From Dryocosmus kuriphilus (taxonomy: Eukaryota > Arthropoda > Insecta > Hymenoptera > Cynipidae), in contig CM076189.1 in the NCBI GenBank assembly GCA_038277395.1, positions 234,237,918 to 234,301,917 of the forward strand: a stretch of 64,000 bases of DNA, read 5' to 3'. Both the position numbers and the translations under genes were made by a program. The notes under the pieces were generated by a model, which was not told the origin of the DNA, searched no databases, and was given only the letters and a program-made list of their open reading frames with translations. This document shows, in pieces, positions 34,041 to 45,662 of this stretch; position 1 is the stretch's first letter, and the number at the start of each line of letters is the position of its first letter.

Positions 34041-36284
34041 TAAAACTTCAGAATGGTGCCCTACGTTGTTTCAAAACAATTTTCCCAAAAATATCAATTT
34101 TCTCAAAAAATTGACGCGATAGAAAGATTTTGCTTCCGGATTCATGTTCAGCGGGTCGAAATACGTACGGTTAGAGTACTTTAGGTTGACGCACATGAAA
34201 CTTTTATTTTCTTGTGGGGCTGTGTAATTTAAGGAGAATTCAACAGCACACAATTTTGAGTGATTGAATTAAAAATCACAAATTTTAACATTTTTCATGG
34301 GTTCATAAAACATAATGATTTTTTTTGTTGTAAGTTTTGCTTATTAACTTATTTAATTTAATGGTAACAGGTTAAAAATATTCTTTGTTGAAGTTACAGC
34401 TTTTGAAATAAGGAAAAAATACATTTTATTATGTTTGTTATTTGATTGAAGCCGTTTGTCAAAAAGGGGCCTAATGAGTTTCTTGGTCAAAATAAAACTA
34501 AATCACCTACCCTACACATCTACTCTACTGAATTGATTTAAGAAACTTCCCATTAAAAAACGCGCTTGTATTTTCTTTCAAAATAAAAAATTGCTATTAA
34601 ATTAACAAATCGTCTTTTCTAACTATATCAATATTTACGAAAAAATTCGTTCTCAAAACATATTGTTGTAATGTATATTAAAAATTCAGCGAGTATAAAT
34701 TAAAACCCTTCTCTGATAAATATCATATTGAGTTATAATTTTACTAATTAAAAATATTTAAAATACATAGTGATTAGAGATGAAAACTTTCATTAATGAT
34801 CAAGTTTACAAAGATAAATATTTGCTGTTTGCAAATCACGCCAAATCACGTGGGGTGAGCAGCCGACATTTTAAGGTTAATTTAACCGTACATTTTCGAA
34901 TTATGGTTTCCACAGGTCCCGCTTTCTTTAAAAAAACACATATTTACAAAATTTTAAAACACGTACTCCTGGAACACATTAAATAACTTAAAAGCCTTTT
35001 ATACAAAATACTAGACACATAAAGTTGCGTAAGCATTGCTTTTAGGTTACATTAGAGATCTTCAAGGGAGAATTAAGACATTGTTCATTCCAACAGTCCG
35101 ATTAGTCTACCAGTCACAAGAGAGAACTGTTGGAATGCTAGCTTTGTGATTGGTGCAAATTTAATCGTTCGTATAACTTGTCTCGACCTTGAGAATTTTT
35201 GGGTTACATTTGGCCATTTGGTTACATTTGCAAACGTAACCATGTTACCAAACTGTAACATAAATGTTCGTTTCTTTCCTTGTATAATGTCGAAATATCA
35301 TTTCTACTCAGGAAAAATGAAATTACTTTTCTTTCAACAATCTACACAGTTTCTACAATTGTTTGTTTATTTCTTGCTCCGTAGACTCCGTAGGGTTGTG
35401 CTTGGACCATATCAATTTTTTAGCCACTACTGATACGATATATATATATATATAATTCAAGTTTGCTAAAAATGCAGTCCAAAATATACACACCGAACAC
35501 ATCAAGTAAGAAAGAGATGATGCTCAGCTGCACTGATACTACATATATTTATACTTATCTGGAAGTGGTATAATCTGGAACTGTTGCAACAGCTTCGGAC
35601 AATATTCCCTTTAAACTTTTCGGGCTCGACTGACTTCACTGGACGTTACATTAAATAAAATTTCCCGGGTTGTGCAGACTTTTTGTTGTTTGTGGCTTCT
35701 TGCTGCTGTAGCGTTGTGTAGCGTTCATAGCGTTCTTCTGCGTTATTCGAGCTTGGGATTGGGAGTTGGGTAGAGGGTAAAATCCCAAGTAGTGGGGAGG
35801 ATGGATCTTCCTACCTTTAATCAATCCGTCGGGGCGAGACCGGTAGGGTGCAGCATATGTGACTTTCCGGGATTGAAGAGCCCAATGCGAAAAAAATATT
35901 TTATGTTTTCGATGTTATCGATAGTTTTTGAGTCACTCTTTCATGATAAAAAATACATTTATTTTTTATTTTTAAAATTTGAGTTATTATTAAAGTGCAA
36001 AGTGATATCAGAGATGAGGAGGGAGATAGCTCACGCTATGCTTGGCTATGCATTTCATTACGACTGATTTTCCGCAGCGCAACCTGTTTAGAATTGCTTT
36101 TGGGAACTAAAATTAAAGGGCCAAACAGCGCGCCCTGTTTAGAACACCGCGGTTTTCAGGAACTAGTCCACGGAGACCCTGACCTGGTAATAGGTAATAG
36201 TAGAGCGAGCTTGATATAACTCGTACCAGAGAACCGATACACGAATGTCCGGTAAGTTGGCACCCATGACAACTTGAATTTTCA
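34041..36284. other. Unassigned region between repeat copy 5 and the satellite
   Basis: No gene recognised. A 12-bp inverted repeat (CATTCCAACAGT at 35,086, ACTGTTGGAATG at 35,126) and a short (TA)n run at about 35,430 are present. Short frames lack motifs. About 35,560-35,880 and 36,000-36,240 are less AT-rich but unidentified. Confidence 0.5.
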
Positions 36285-36720
36285 AAAAAATGAATGCCGT
36301 GCTAAATTGTACTAGAACTGTGCTAAATTGTGCTAGAACTGTGCTCAATTGTGCCGCAAAATATTTTTCGAAAAAATCATAATTTGAGTCAAAATTTAAA
36401 AAAAAAACTTTTTTCGGCCCAGGACCGACATTTTGTTTTATCGAAAAAACAAAAGTTGTGCTGAATTGTGCTACATTTGTGCTCAATTGTGCCGCAAAGA
36501 TTTTTCGAAAATATCAAAATTCGAGGCAAAATTTCAAAAAACGTTTTTTGGCCCAGCACCGACATTTTTTTTCTTCAAAAAAATCAAATTTGTGCTGAAT
36601 TGTGCTAGATTTGTGCTCAATTGTGCCGCAAAATATTATTCGAGAAAATCAAAATTTGAGCCAAAATTTCCAAAAAAAGTTTTTGAACACAGCACCGCCA
36701 TTTCGTTTAAAAAATAAATA
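36285..36720 (+). repeat. Divergent edge of the satellite (~136-bp units)
   Basis: Three units marked by GTGCTCAATTGTGCCGCAAA at 36,341, 36,479 and 36,613 (spacing 138 and 134). They share the TGTGCTGAATTGTGCTA words with the main array but are shorter and diverged, as expected for an old array edge. Confidence 0.85.
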
Positions 36721-39700
36721 AATTTGTGCTAAATTGTGCTAGCCTAGCACAAGAAAACCTCCCTAAGACACTTTTCGCTCAAAATAATATTTTCGAAATT
36801 AGATCAACTTTTTTTAACTTGTAACTAGTTTTAGACCCAAAATTTTCAAAAATACGAATTTTGAAAATCGGAAAGCTATGCTGAGTTGTGCTAGCCTAGC
36901 AAAACAAGACCTCCCTAACACAATTTTTGCTCAGAATAATATTTTCGAAACTAGATCAACTTCTTCGAATTTGTAATTAGTTTTTGACCAAAAATTTTCA
37001 AAAATGCAAATTTTCAAAATCGCAAAGCTGTGCTGAGTTGTGCTAGCCTAGCACGACAAGACCTCCCTATAACACACTTTTTGCTCAGAATAACATTTTC
37101 GAAACTAGATCAACTTTTTTGAACTTGTAACTAGTTTTTGACCCAAAATTTTCAAAAATGCAAAATTTCAAAATCGGAACGCTGTGTTGAGTTGCACTAG
37201 CCTAGCACGACAAGACCTCCTTAACACACTTTTTGCTCAACATATTATTTTCGAAACTAGATCAACTTTTTCGAACTTGTAATAAGTTTTTGACCAAAAA
37301 TTTTCAAAAATACGAATTTTGAAAATTAGCAAACTGTGCTGAGTTGCGCTATCCTAGCACAGAAAACCTCCATAAGACACTTTTCGCTCAGAATAGCATT
37401 TCGAAATTAGATCAACTTGTTTCAACTTGTAACTAGTTTTTTACTCAAAATTTTCAAAAATATGAATTTTGGAAATCGGAAAGCTGTGCTGAGTTTTGCT
37501 AGCCTAGCACAACAAGACCTCCTGAACACACTATTTGCTCAGAATAATATTTTTGAAACTAGATCAACTTTTTTGAACTTGTAACTAGTTTTTGACCCAA
37601 AATTTTCAAAAATGCAAATTTTCAAAATCGGAACACTGTGTTGAGTTGCACTAGCCTAGCACAACAAGACCTCCTTAACACACTTTTTGCTCAACACATT
37701 ATTTTCGAAACTAGATCAACTTTTTCGAACTTGTAATAAGTTTTTGACCAAAAATTTTCAAGAATACGAATTTTGAAAATTAGCAAGCTGTGCTGAGTTG
37801 CGCTATCCTAGCACAGAAACCCTCCATAAGACACTTTTCGCTCAGAATAACATTTCGAAATTAGATCAACTTGTTTCAACTTGTAACTAGTTTTTGACTC
37901 AAAATTTTCAAAAATATGAATTTTGGAAATCGGAAAGCTGTGCTGAGTTTTGCTAGCCTAGCCTAGCACAACAAGACCTCCCGAACACACTATTTGCTCA
38001 GAATAATATTTTAAATTAGATCAACTTTTTTGAACTTGTAATTAGTTTTTGACCAAAAATTTTCAAAAACGCAAATTTTCAAAATCGCAAAGCTGTGCTG
38101 AGTTGTGCTAGCCTAGCACAACAAGACCTCCCTAACACACACACTCTTTGCTCAGAATAATATTTTTGAAATTAGATCAACTTTTTTGAACTTGTAACTA
38201 GTATTTGACCCAAAATTTTAAAAAATACGAATTTTGAAAATCGAAAAGCTGTGCTGAGTTGTGCTAGCCTAGCACAACAAGACCTGCCTAACACACTTTT
38301 TGCTCAGCATATTATTTTCGAAACTAGATCAACTTTTTCGAATTTGTAATAAGTTTTTGACCAAAAATTTTCAAAAATACGAATTTTTAAAATCAGCAAG
38401 CTGTGCTAAGTTGTCCTATCTATCCTAGCACAGAAAACCTCCCTAAGAAACTTTTCGCTCAGAATAACATTTTCGAAATTAGATCAACTTTTTTTAACTT
38501 GTAACTAGTTTTTGACCCAAAATTTTCAAAAATACAAATTTTGAAAATCGGAAAGCTATGCTGAGTTGTGCTAGCCTAGCACAACAAGACCTCCCTAACA
38601 CACTTTTCGCTCAGAATAATATTTTCGAAACTAGATCAACTTTTTTGAACTTGTAACTAGTTTTTAACGCAAACTGTTCAAAAATGCAAATTTTCAAAAT
38701 CAGAAAGCTGTCCTGATTTGTTCTAGCCTAGCGCAACAAGACGCCTCTTACACAATTTTTGCTCAGAATAATATTTTCGACATTAGATTAACTTTTTTGA
38801 ACTTGTAATTAGCTTTTGACCCAAAATTTTCAAAAATACGAATTTTGAAAATCGGAAAGCTGTGCTGAGTTGTGCTAGCCCAGCGCATCAAGACCCCCCT
38901 TACACACTTTTTGCTCAGCATATTATTTTCGAAACTAGATCAACTTTATCGAACTTGTAATTAAGTTTTTGTCCCAAAATTACAAAAATACGAATTTTTA
39001 AAATCAGCAAGCTGTGCTGAGTTTTGCTACCCTAGCACAGAAAACCTCCCTAAGACACTTTTCGCTCAGAATAATATTTTCGATATTAGATCAACTTTTT
39101 TGATCTCGTAATTAGCTTTTGACCCAAAATTTTCAAAAATACGAATTTTGAAAATCGGAAAGCTGTTATGAGTTGGGCTGTCCTAGCACAACAAGACCTC
39201 CTCAACACACTTTTTGCTCAGAATAATATGTTCGAAACTAGATCAACTTATTTGAACTTGTAACTAGTTTTGAACGCAAACTGTTCAAAAATGCAAATGT
39301 TCAAAATCGGAAAGCTGTGCTGAGTTTTTTCTAGCCTAGCGCAACAAGAACCCCCTTACACAATTTTTGCTCAGAATAATATTTTCGAAACTAGGTCAAC
39401 TTTTTTTAACTTGTAACTAGTTTTTGACCCAAAATTTTCAAAAATACGAATTTTGACAATCGGAAAGCTGTGCTGAGTTGTGCTAGCCCAGCGCATCAAG
39501 ACCCCCCTTACACACTTTTTGCTCAGCATATTATTTTCGAAACTAGATCAACTTTATCGAACTTGTAATAAGTTTTTGTCCCAAAATTACAAAAATACGA
39601 ATTTTTAAAATCAGCAAGCTGTGCTGAGTTTTGCTACCCTAGCACAGAAAACCTCCCTAAGACACTTTTCGCTCAGAATAATATTTTCGATATTAGATCA

Positions 39701-41497
39701 ACTTTTTTGATCTCGTAATTAGCTTTTGACCCAAAATTTTCAAAAATACGAATTTTGAAAATCGGAAAGCTGTTATGAGTTGGGCTGTCCTAGCACAACA
39801 AGACCTCCTCAACACACTTTTTGCTCAGAATAATATGTTCGAAACTAGATCAACTTATTTGAACTTGTAACTAGTTTTGAACGCAAACTGTTCAAAAATG
39901 CAAATGTTCAAAATCGGAAAGCTGTGCTGAGTTTTTTCTAGCCTAGCGCAACAAGAACCCCCTTACACAATTTTTGCTCAGAATAATATTTTCGAAACTA
40001 GGTCAACTTTTTTTAACTTGTAACTAGTTTTTGACCCAAAATTTTCAAAAATACGAATTTTGACAATCGAAAAGCTGTACTGAGTTGTACTATCCCAGCG
40101 CATCAAGACCCCCCTTACACACTTTTTGCTCAGCACATTATTTTCGAAACTAGATCAACTTTTCGAACTTGTAATAAGCTTTTGTCCCAAAATTTCAAAA
40201 ATACGAATTTTGAAAATCAGCAAGCTGTGCTGAGTTTTGCTAGCCTAGCACAGAAAACCTCCCTGAGACACTTTTCGCTCAGAATAATATTTTCGATATT
40301 AGATCAACTTTTTTGAACTTGTAACTAGTTTCTGATTCAAAATTTTCTGAATTTTGAAAATCGGAAAGCTGTGCTGAGTTGTGCTAGCCCAGCGCATCAA
40401 GACCCCCCTCACACACTTTTTGCTCAGTATATTATTTTCCCCCTTACACACGGAAACTTTTTGCTCAGTATATATTATTTTCGAAAACTACTTTTTTGAT
40501 TTTCAACTAGTTTTTTTTTTCAAAAATACGAATTTTGAAAATCGGAAAGCTGTGCTTTTTCAAGACCCCCCTCACACACCTCAAATTATTTTCGAAAAAT
40601 CAACTTTTTTGAACTTGTAACTAGTTTTTGACCCAAAATTTTCAAAAATCGAATTTTGGAAAGCTGTGCTGAGTTGTACTAGCCTAGTACAACAAGACCT
40701 CCCTAACTTACTCTTTGCTCAGAATAATATTTTAAAAATTAGATCAACTTTTTTAAACTTGTAATTAGTTTTTGACCAAAAATGTTCAAAAACGCAAATT
40801 TTCAAAATCGGAAAGCTGTGCTGAGTTGTGCTAGCCTAGCATGATAAGACTTCCCTAACACACTTTTCGCTCAGAATAATATTTTCGAAATGAGATCAAC
40901 TTTTTTTAACTTGTAATTAGTTTTTGTCCCAAAATTTTCAAAAATACGAATTTTGAAAATCGGAGAGCTGTGATGAGTTGCGATAGCCTAGCACAATAAG
41001 ACCTCCCTAACATACTTTTTGCTCAGAATAATATTTTTGAAACTAGGTCAACTTTTTTGAACTTGTACTAAACTAATTTTTAACGCAAACTGTTCAAAAA
41101 TGCAAATTTTCAAAATCAGATAGCTGTGCTGAGTTGTGCTAGCCTAGCACGATAAGACCTCCCTAACACACTTTTCGCTCAGAATAATATTTTCGAAATG
41201 AGATCAACTTTTTTTAACTTGTAATTATTTTTTTTTTGTACCAAAATTTTCAAAAATACGAAGTTTGAAAATCGGAGAGCTGTGATGAGTTGCGATAGCC
41301 TAGCACAATAAGACCTCCCTAACATACTTTTTGCTCAGAATAATATTTTTGAAACTAGGTCAACTTTTTTGAACTTGTAACTAATTTTTAACGCAAACTG
41401 TTCAAAAATGCAAATTTTCAAAATCAGATAGCTGTGCCGAGTTGTGCTAGCCTAGCACGACAAGACCTCCCTAACACACTTTTCGCTTAAAATAATG
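36721..41497 (+). repeat. Satellite array, ~152-bp monomers with higher-order repeats
   Basis: About 30 head-to-tail monomers. Each runs GCTGTGCTGAGTTGTGCTAG, a CCTAGCAC box, AAGACCTCC, CACACTTTTTGCTCAGAATA, AACTAGATCAAC and AAAATTTTCAAAAAT blocks. Measured spacings are 150-154 bp. Most monomers carry the dyad GTGCTAGCCTAGCAC (for example 37,040-37,054) or a decayed form. Higher-order copies: a 454-bp (3-monomer) repeat between 37,177 and 37,631, and a ~608-bp (4-monomer) repeat with starts at 38,881, 39,489 and 40,096. Disordered monomers near 40,430-40,620 mark a rearrangement. Confidence 0.95.
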
Positions 41498-41641
41498 TAT
41501 AGATTGTTTTTACTTGCATGCAAACTCTTAACCTGGTAAATGAAAAAAGCAGAATTTGGTTTAACTTTTGTTATTTATTTTAATTTTCCACAGACAACAG
41601 ACACTCCGTTAAAATACATGATTTTTTAATCTTTATTTTTA

Positions 41642-42839
41642 AATTCTCATCAGAGAAGGTATTAGATTTATGTAAAATTTGACTTTCGGGGATTTCATGA
41701 AATCTCCACGTTTTGAGACCCCCTGAGTCACAAAAAACGGTTTTTTTACGACCGTGTCTGTCTGTTGTCGTCGTTGTCGTCGTCGTCGTCTGTGACCGCG
41801 ATAACTTTCGAAGGACTAATCGGATTAGAATGCGCTTTGGTACACTTCTTTAAGGGGTAAAAAGAAAGGACGAGTTCGTTAACCAGCGGTTTTTGACCAA
41901 CGGTTATGGTTTTATCCATCAAAAACGGTTTTCACAAAATCAAAAAATCCATTTTCCGGCTAAACTATGAGAGATACAAAAAAAATGTAAGAAAGTAAAA
42001 TTGTTCATATCAAAAATATCTACAAATTTTGTCTTAACCGTTTTTTGACAAAATGAACAGTTTTTGTTTTAATCAAGAAAACGCTATTAAAATTAAAAAA
42101 ACTCTGGTTTTCCGCCAAAATATTCAAGATACAAAAAATTGGTGAAGAACAAAGTTGTTCAATTCAAAAATATCTACAAATTTTGTTTTAACCATTTTTT
42201 GGTAAAATGCACGGTTTTTGTTTTAATCGATAAAACGTTATTAAAAATCAAAATTTTCAAATTTTCCGCCAAACTATGCAAGATACGAAAAAATGATAAT
42301 CAATAAAGTTGTTCGCCTTAAAAAGTTCTACAAATTTATTTTCCATCATTTTTTTGAGCAGACGCGTAGTTTTTGATTTATTCGTGAAATATGTTATGAA
42401 GTATAAAGAAAACCACTTTTCAGCAAAACTTTGCAAGATATGAGAAAATATTAATAAGCAAAATTGTTCACCTTGGAAAGAGCTACAAAATTTATTTATA
42501 AGACTCATCGTTTTACTTTTAAGAATCGAAAACCTGTGTTGTGAAAATTTGGAAAATCACAAAAAAACTTTACCATCTCTACAATGTCTTTTAAAAAAAT
42601 GTAATTATCGAGCGCGAAGCGCAAGTGTCATGATGAGAATGTATTCCTTAAGGGCGATAACTTAGTTCCTTTTGGAATTTTTAATGTAAAGGTTTATAGG
42701 ATCCATAAACACCGAGCGCGTAGCGCGAAGTGAATAATTTATCGAGCGCGAAGCGCGAGTGCCAACAGACGCGCGCCCTAGGCGCGCTCACACTTCGCGC
42801 GAAGAACGCGACGAGAATGTGCCCGCGAAGCGGGCAGAT
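41642..42839 (-). repeat. Dispersed repeat family, copy 6 (full length, minus)
   Basis: Starts ATTCTCATCAGAGAAGGTAT at 41,642 and ends with the GCGGGCAGA hairpin at 42,839. Contains the GTCGTC microsatellite (about 41,765-41,793), the GGTTATGGTTTTATCCATC block, four ~153-bp monomers and the CGAGCGCGAAGCGCG motifs. It is inserted directly beside the satellite end. Confidence 0.85.
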
Positions 42840-43041
42840 TTTTTTATGCTCTCTTAATGTATAAAGGTACCATTCACATACTTGAGTTTTGGCAATTTCT
42901 CAATCACTTCTTTGCAAATACTCTGATTATAGAAAGTAATAATCTCCAGAAACAGACTTTTAAACCACATAAGATTGGAAATCATTAGTTTTTTCATTGA
43001 CTTACTCTTCAAACTTACATAATTTTTTTGTAGATAAGATT

Positions 43042-43557
43042 TTACACTATTAACACAGGTGATTTAACATTACACCACACACCTTCAGCAATAGTTTCAA
43101 TTATAATATCTTCTGTGCATTGGAACGACATAACACTTTGTTCCAGAAGATACCGGTCGATACAGAGACAGACTTCCTGGAGAAGAGCAAAACTTGTTTC
43201 TTGTAATGCAAATGGATAATATTTTCGGGTTTCAGCTTCTTCATTTTGTTCCAAAACCACTATATAGTCTCCATAAGGTATAGTCATGCATATATGGTAA
43301 TTTCCACAGTTGATACACTGTTGCTTCTCTTGACCATCAAAGCACAATGAAATAATGTTGAAATAGCTTTTGAACAATTTCCACTCTTCAGTATTGAAGG
43401 TTATACTTGCACGAGGATGACTGAGTGGTAGTTTCGCTGATGAGACTAACTTTCCATCTTTTTTAAATTCAACACCGACAACAATTTGCTTTGTGAACGA
43501 TGAATTCAGATTGCATGTAGTGGAATGTAAACTTTGATTTCGAGGTGTATAAGACAT
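43042..43557 (-). CDS. Uncharacterised intronless protein (~171 aa)
   Basis: Not recognised with certainty. The frame is open upstream to 43,584, but the second ATG (43,557, MSYTPRNQSLHST) is the more likely start. Features: basic/polar N-terminus, a segment KQIVVGVEFKKDGKLVS followed by PLSHPRASITFNTEEWKLF, a CINCGNYHIC cysteine cluster (possible zinc site), then a strand/helix-rich half ending KSPVLIV. The pattern 'two strands, then a strand before an EEW helix' recalls PC4-type single-strand DNA-binding proteins; this is only a resemblance. It lies between repeat copy 6 and a MITE, near the Polinton, and could be a stray gene of a related element. Confidence 0.5.
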   Translation of the reverse strand: MSYTPRNQSLHSTTCNLNSSFTKQIVVGVEFKKDGKLVSSAKLPLSHPRASITFNTEEWKLFKSYFNIISLCFDGQEKQQCINCGNYHICMTIPYGDYIVVLEQNEEAETRKYYPFALQETSFALLQEVCLCIDRYLLEQSVMSFQCTEDIIIETIAEGVWCNVKSPVLIV

Positions 43558-43833
43558 GATGTTGACCACACTGAAGACTTTCACACACTGAGCATTAGTT
43601 TAGCACATTAGCACTTTATGTACTTTTTTTCGTAAATTCAATCGAATTGTAGGATCCGCCCAAATACTGCATACATAGATTACCTTCTTCACAGGCTTTT
43701 CTCAGCCCCAAAAGCAGATTTTTATCTTCTCGGAGCAGATCAACTATTCTTCCTGGTAGAAAAACAGAGAACTAATTTTCTATGGCAACGAAAAACCTCG
43801 TTCCATATTTCGTTTTTGCTCTCTTGAGATGAG

Positions 43834-44060
43834 TATCCCAGTGGGCACGAATATCCCAAGACGTTTTTAGAACGTCCTAAAAACGTCCTAAGTCAGGCCA
43901 AGTATCGTTCTAAAAACATAAAATGTTCTAAAGACGTTTTTAGGACGTATTTGGAAAATTGGACGTTTTCTTGACGTGTTTTGGCCTGACTTAGAACGTT
44001 TTTTTTGGACGTTCTAAAAACGTCTATTAAACTTTACGCCCTAAAAACGTCTTTAAATTA
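43834..44060. mobile_element. MITE with ACGT-rich inverted repeats, copy B (right end lost)
   Basis: Starts TATCCCAGTGGGCACGAATA, matching the right end of copy A at 30,904 in inverted form. It contains CGTCCTAAGTCAGGCCAAG and the mirrored GGCCTGACTTAGAACG. The terminal CCCACTGGG at the right is missing. Confidence 0.7.
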
Positions 44061-45340
44061 TAATTTCATCATTTTTATTAATTTCCAATTCTGTCAGCTT
44101 CTTTGTAGGCGGGAATTCCTTCCTTAAGGCAATTTTGTTCGATTTCGAGAAATCCATTAGTAGTATAGCTGTAGGGGTTCTGACCCATCACGACAAGCTT
44201 TACGCTGTCGCCGACAGCTGGCACCACTAATTCCTCACTGGTAAATGTCCGTGCTAAGTTATCGACAGTCGGTATTACCTTTGGTTGGCAAGGTAGGGTT
44301 CTGCTCCAGGCTAAATGATACGAAGACAGATGGCGCCACCAACAGCCGGTATTATCATCAGGAATCTGGGGCAGATAGAAATATAGCAGTTGGTTACCAT
44401 CAGTCGGTAAGGTAGAAATCTGGGACAGTTAGCTACCATAATTCGGCAAAGTAGGAATGGATCAGTGGATAAGGTAGGAATCTGGTGCAGGTAGTTACCA
44501 TCTGTAGGTATGACAGGAATGTGTCAGTCGCGAATGTGGCAGTTTTGACCATTAGTCGGTAAGGTAGGAATCTGGGGTAGATAGTTACCATCAATCGGCA
44601 ATGTAGGAATCTGCTGATGGTGAAACGAGTCATTTGCCGTTAGTCGGTAATGCAGGGTTCTTTTCCGGACTATTAAAACGTTCGAGAGATGTCAGTGCTA
44701 AGGTTCTTGATGACGTCACTACAATTCATCTTGTGTCCGAGTAGATTGTCTCCTCTTCTTAGCTTATATCATATACGCAACCACTGGACTGTGTACTCAG
44801 TGAGAGAGAAGAGTGAGGGATGTAGTAGAGCGTACGGGAACATGACTATCGTCGGCACCGTCCACACGCAGGGAAAAGAGTGAGGAGAGAAGCACGTCGA
44901 GTGTGAACCTCCTTTTTCATTATGCTGTCCGGATACACATAGCGATCACTGAAAATCAAATAACAAATTCAATTGTTGTTCAACATCAAAATGTTATATA
45001 GGTAATTTTCTTAGCTTTCAATGAACCATCCATATCCCGAAATTCAAAATTATAATAACAATTTTTAGCCTTTAACAATAGAACAAAATCAATATAGAAT
45101 AATTTAATCAATTGGCCGAATCAAAATTGTAGACGGAATATAAAACGATTAATGAATAATTTGTATGTAATAAATGGCTGAATTGTAACTTCAAGAACTT
45201 GATTAGAAAATTACGTGAATTTGCAAATATCTCGAAAACTGTAAGAGATAGGTAAAAACAGATAAAATTTTAATTCTTACAAAACTGTCTTAAATGATGG
45301 ACCAAAAATTATCGCATTGAGGACTCGAAAGTACTGCGTA
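44061..45340. other. Left flank of the Polinton, with a degenerate repeat
   Basis: About 44,230-44,660 holds degenerate units around CAGTCGGTAAGGTAGGAATCT and GATAGTTACCATCA, repeated five or more times at irregular spacing. 44,900-45,340 is AT-rich with no gene. I could not see a clear Polinton terminal inverted repeat here. Confidence 0.45.
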
Positions 45341-45404
45341 GAAAGTTCTCGAAGCGTCTCTGCCAGAAAATTCTGGTAGGGGGATCTTTCTAGAAGCTTC
45401 TAGA
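45341..45404 (+). promoter_or_regulatory. Heat-shock element cluster, left Polinton end
   Basis: Three arrays of alternating GAA/TTC units with the 2-base spacing bound by heat-shock factor: GAAAGTTCTCGAA at 45,341-45,353 (three units), GAAAATTC at 45,366-45,373 (two units) and TTCTAGAAGCTTCTAGA at 45,388-45,404 (three perfect units plus a partial fourth). The last matches the classical C..GAA..TTC..G consensus. Confidence 0.75.
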
Positions 45405-45422
45405 CAGTTTAGAGCGGTGGCT

Positions 45423-45457
45423 TATAAAAGCGAGAGTGGAGCGGAGCGTAGTCAGTT
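45423..45457 (+). promoter_or_regulatory. TATA box and initiator of the left Polinton promoter
   Basis: TATAAAAG at 45,423-45,430, 18 bases after the proximal heat-shock element. The initiator TCAGTT at 45,452-45,457 has its A at 45,454, 31 bases from the TATA start, the standard insect spacing. It drives rightward transcription toward the polymerase frame. Confidence 0.75.
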
Positions 45458-45574
45458 CAGTGTTGTCTTCAAAGCGGTTCACATCGTGGGCAAGATGTGA
45501 AAAAAGTATAAAGAATCTCCAGTAAAGTTTTGTCCTAGTTGAGGAATTTATATATCCTGTATGTGAAAAAAAGC

Positions 45575-45631
45575 CACCACTCGACGAGAAGTGCAGCTAA
45601 AGACATTATTAGGGACTTTATATATATCCTC

Positions 45632-45662
<31 letters not shown>

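Noticed and set aside
36433..36717. Open frames inside the satellite and its edge
   Set aside because: They follow the tandem monomers and have no motif; lack of stops is due to the repeat composition.
36721..41497. Regularly spaced direct repeats considered as a CRISPR array
   Set aside because: Units are head-to-tail monomers without unique spacers in a eukaryotic genome; this is a satellite.
43042..43584. Naming the orphan ORF as a PC4 transcription coactivator
   Set aside because: Only a loose pattern resemblance; key residues could not be matched without an alignment.
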